Positions 63,174-64,000 of a stretch of 64,000 bases of DNA are shown here, piece by piece. A model generated the notes under the pieces. The model was not told the DNA's origin. It did no database searches and was given only the letters and a program-made list of their open reading frames with translations. The DNA lies in the NCBI GenBank assembly GCA_002964805.2, contig PUDQ02000016.1, forward strand, positions 558,001 through 622,000. Direction: 5' to 3'. The translations under genes were made by a program, and so were the position numbers. Positions within the stretch are counted from its first letter, which is position 1, and every line of letters starts with the position of its first letter. Source of the DNA: Trametes villosa. Lineage: Eukaryota; Basidiomycota; Agaricomycetes; Polyporales; Polyporaceae.

Positions 63174-64000
63174 CCGTGCTGAGACTCGGTCGCTCGCCTG
63201 CTGCTGCCGCTCTATAGCTGCGCGCGCCTTATGCTGGGCTCTGTATCCCTCGCTTACTGTGTCTAGGCTCTCTCTATGTCTCGTTCGGATCTCTTGGTTC
63301 TGTCATAGCCCTCCCCCAGCCTCAATGCTGCCGCTCGATTCGCCCAGCTGCGGCAGCTTGCAGTATCCTGCGAGACTCCAGAAGAGCAGCCTGGTTAAGT
63401 GTGGATCAAATTTTCCTTCCAGGTGAGCTCTATGCGGCTCCTTATCCAACGTGTCTGCTGCGTATATCGGAAATGAGATCTGGTCTGGTCAATGAATGCA
63501 CGTCCCGCTCGCGCCGTCCTCTTCAGTCGTGCTATGCTGTACGCTGCCGTCTTTCTCTCTGAGCATTCTGCACGCTAGAAAGATGTCTGGAACTTGTGAT
63601 TGCTGCCCTGTGATGCTGCGGATTCTGGTTCGGGGAGTAGTTCACGCGAGTCGAGTGCTAACATATATTCATGTCCGCCTCAGCTCAGCAAGCATGGCGT
63701 ACAAATACCTACTCATACTCCGGGATGCGCTGGTCGTTCTGCATCTCGACCTCATCCAAGAGTTCTGAGACACACTCAACCCGGCGCGCGGCTGCGAGCA
63801 ACACCGCGTCTACACGCGTTCATCCGAGCAGGGGATCCCCATATCTATGCCACCTTGTCATCTCGAAAACAATGCGCTTCTGGATGCCATATCCTATAGG
63901 CTGGCCGGGGCCGGCGCGGAAGAGGCACTCCTGCTGAAGCCCGAGGTATGGCGACTCTCGTCAATCATGTCCGTCCGCTGAGGGCGGTCTGTGCCACGGC
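63174..64000. other. Right edge of the window, no gene seen
   Basis: Only short frames (up to about 99 codons at 63600-63899). None has a recognisable domain; splice-like sites are present but no chain of exons is convincing. Confidence 0.4.

Overview
This window looks like genomic DNA of a filamentous basidiomycete, most likely an Agaricomycete (Polyporales-like). The evidence is GC-rich coding sequence broken by many 45-70 bp GT-AG introns, host proteins of Agaricomycete type (an F-box protein with a cysteine cluster, a BTB protein, an NmrA-like protein), and a transposon set typical of that class. There is no operon structure and I see no tRNA, rRNA or CRISPR. All coordinates come from reading the sequence by eye; exon borders are inferred from splice sites and frame continuity.

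Layout. 1-7566 is host-like: F-box gene (5' partial), BTB gene, a small hAT-type MITE with a perfect 8-bp target duplication, and an NmrA-like Rossmann gene. 8629-10839 is a decayed minus-strand gene of a cysteine-cluster family whose second member lies at 36724-38363. 10840-41447 is a nest of transposons. A Gypsy-type LTR starts at 10840, stops at 11262 and resumes at 27366. Between the two halves sits a 16.1-kb element (11263-27357) with inverted terminal repeats of about 315 bp and an 8-bp direct repeat TCTGCGTC at both ends. It carries a KDZ transposase, a divergently transcribed TET/JBP oxygenase, and three further genes: a low-complexity Agaricomycete-specific protein, a small hypothetical, and a gene with two viroplasmin/RNase H1-N-like domains. 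That last gene is itself split by a 2.6-kb foldback element with arms of about 0.9 kb. Downstream of the Gypsy LTR lies a gag-only body, interrupted just after its polypurine tract by an intact 5.4-kb Copia element whose LTRs differ at one of 402 positions. 39271-41447 holds two more copies of the Gypsy LTR enclosing an antisense two-exon gene.

44470-57464 appears to be one 13-kb minus-strand LINE bounded by a 17-bp target duplication. Besides ORF1 (gag-like, CCHC knuckle) and ORF2 (endonuclease, reverse transcriptase, RNase H) it has a long 5' region with two mutually paralogous small ORFs and a 20-bp tandem repeat. 58871-63164 is a complete Mutator-like element (MULE): TIRs of about 232 bp, perfect 9-bp target duplication, and a multi-exon transposase with a SWIM zinc finger.

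The insertion order can be read from the nesting: Gypsy first, then the KDZ element into its LTR and Copia behind its gag, then the foldback into KDZ cargo. The most interesting objects are the cargo-bearing KDZ element with its TET/JBP gene, and the oversized LINE with accessory ORFs.
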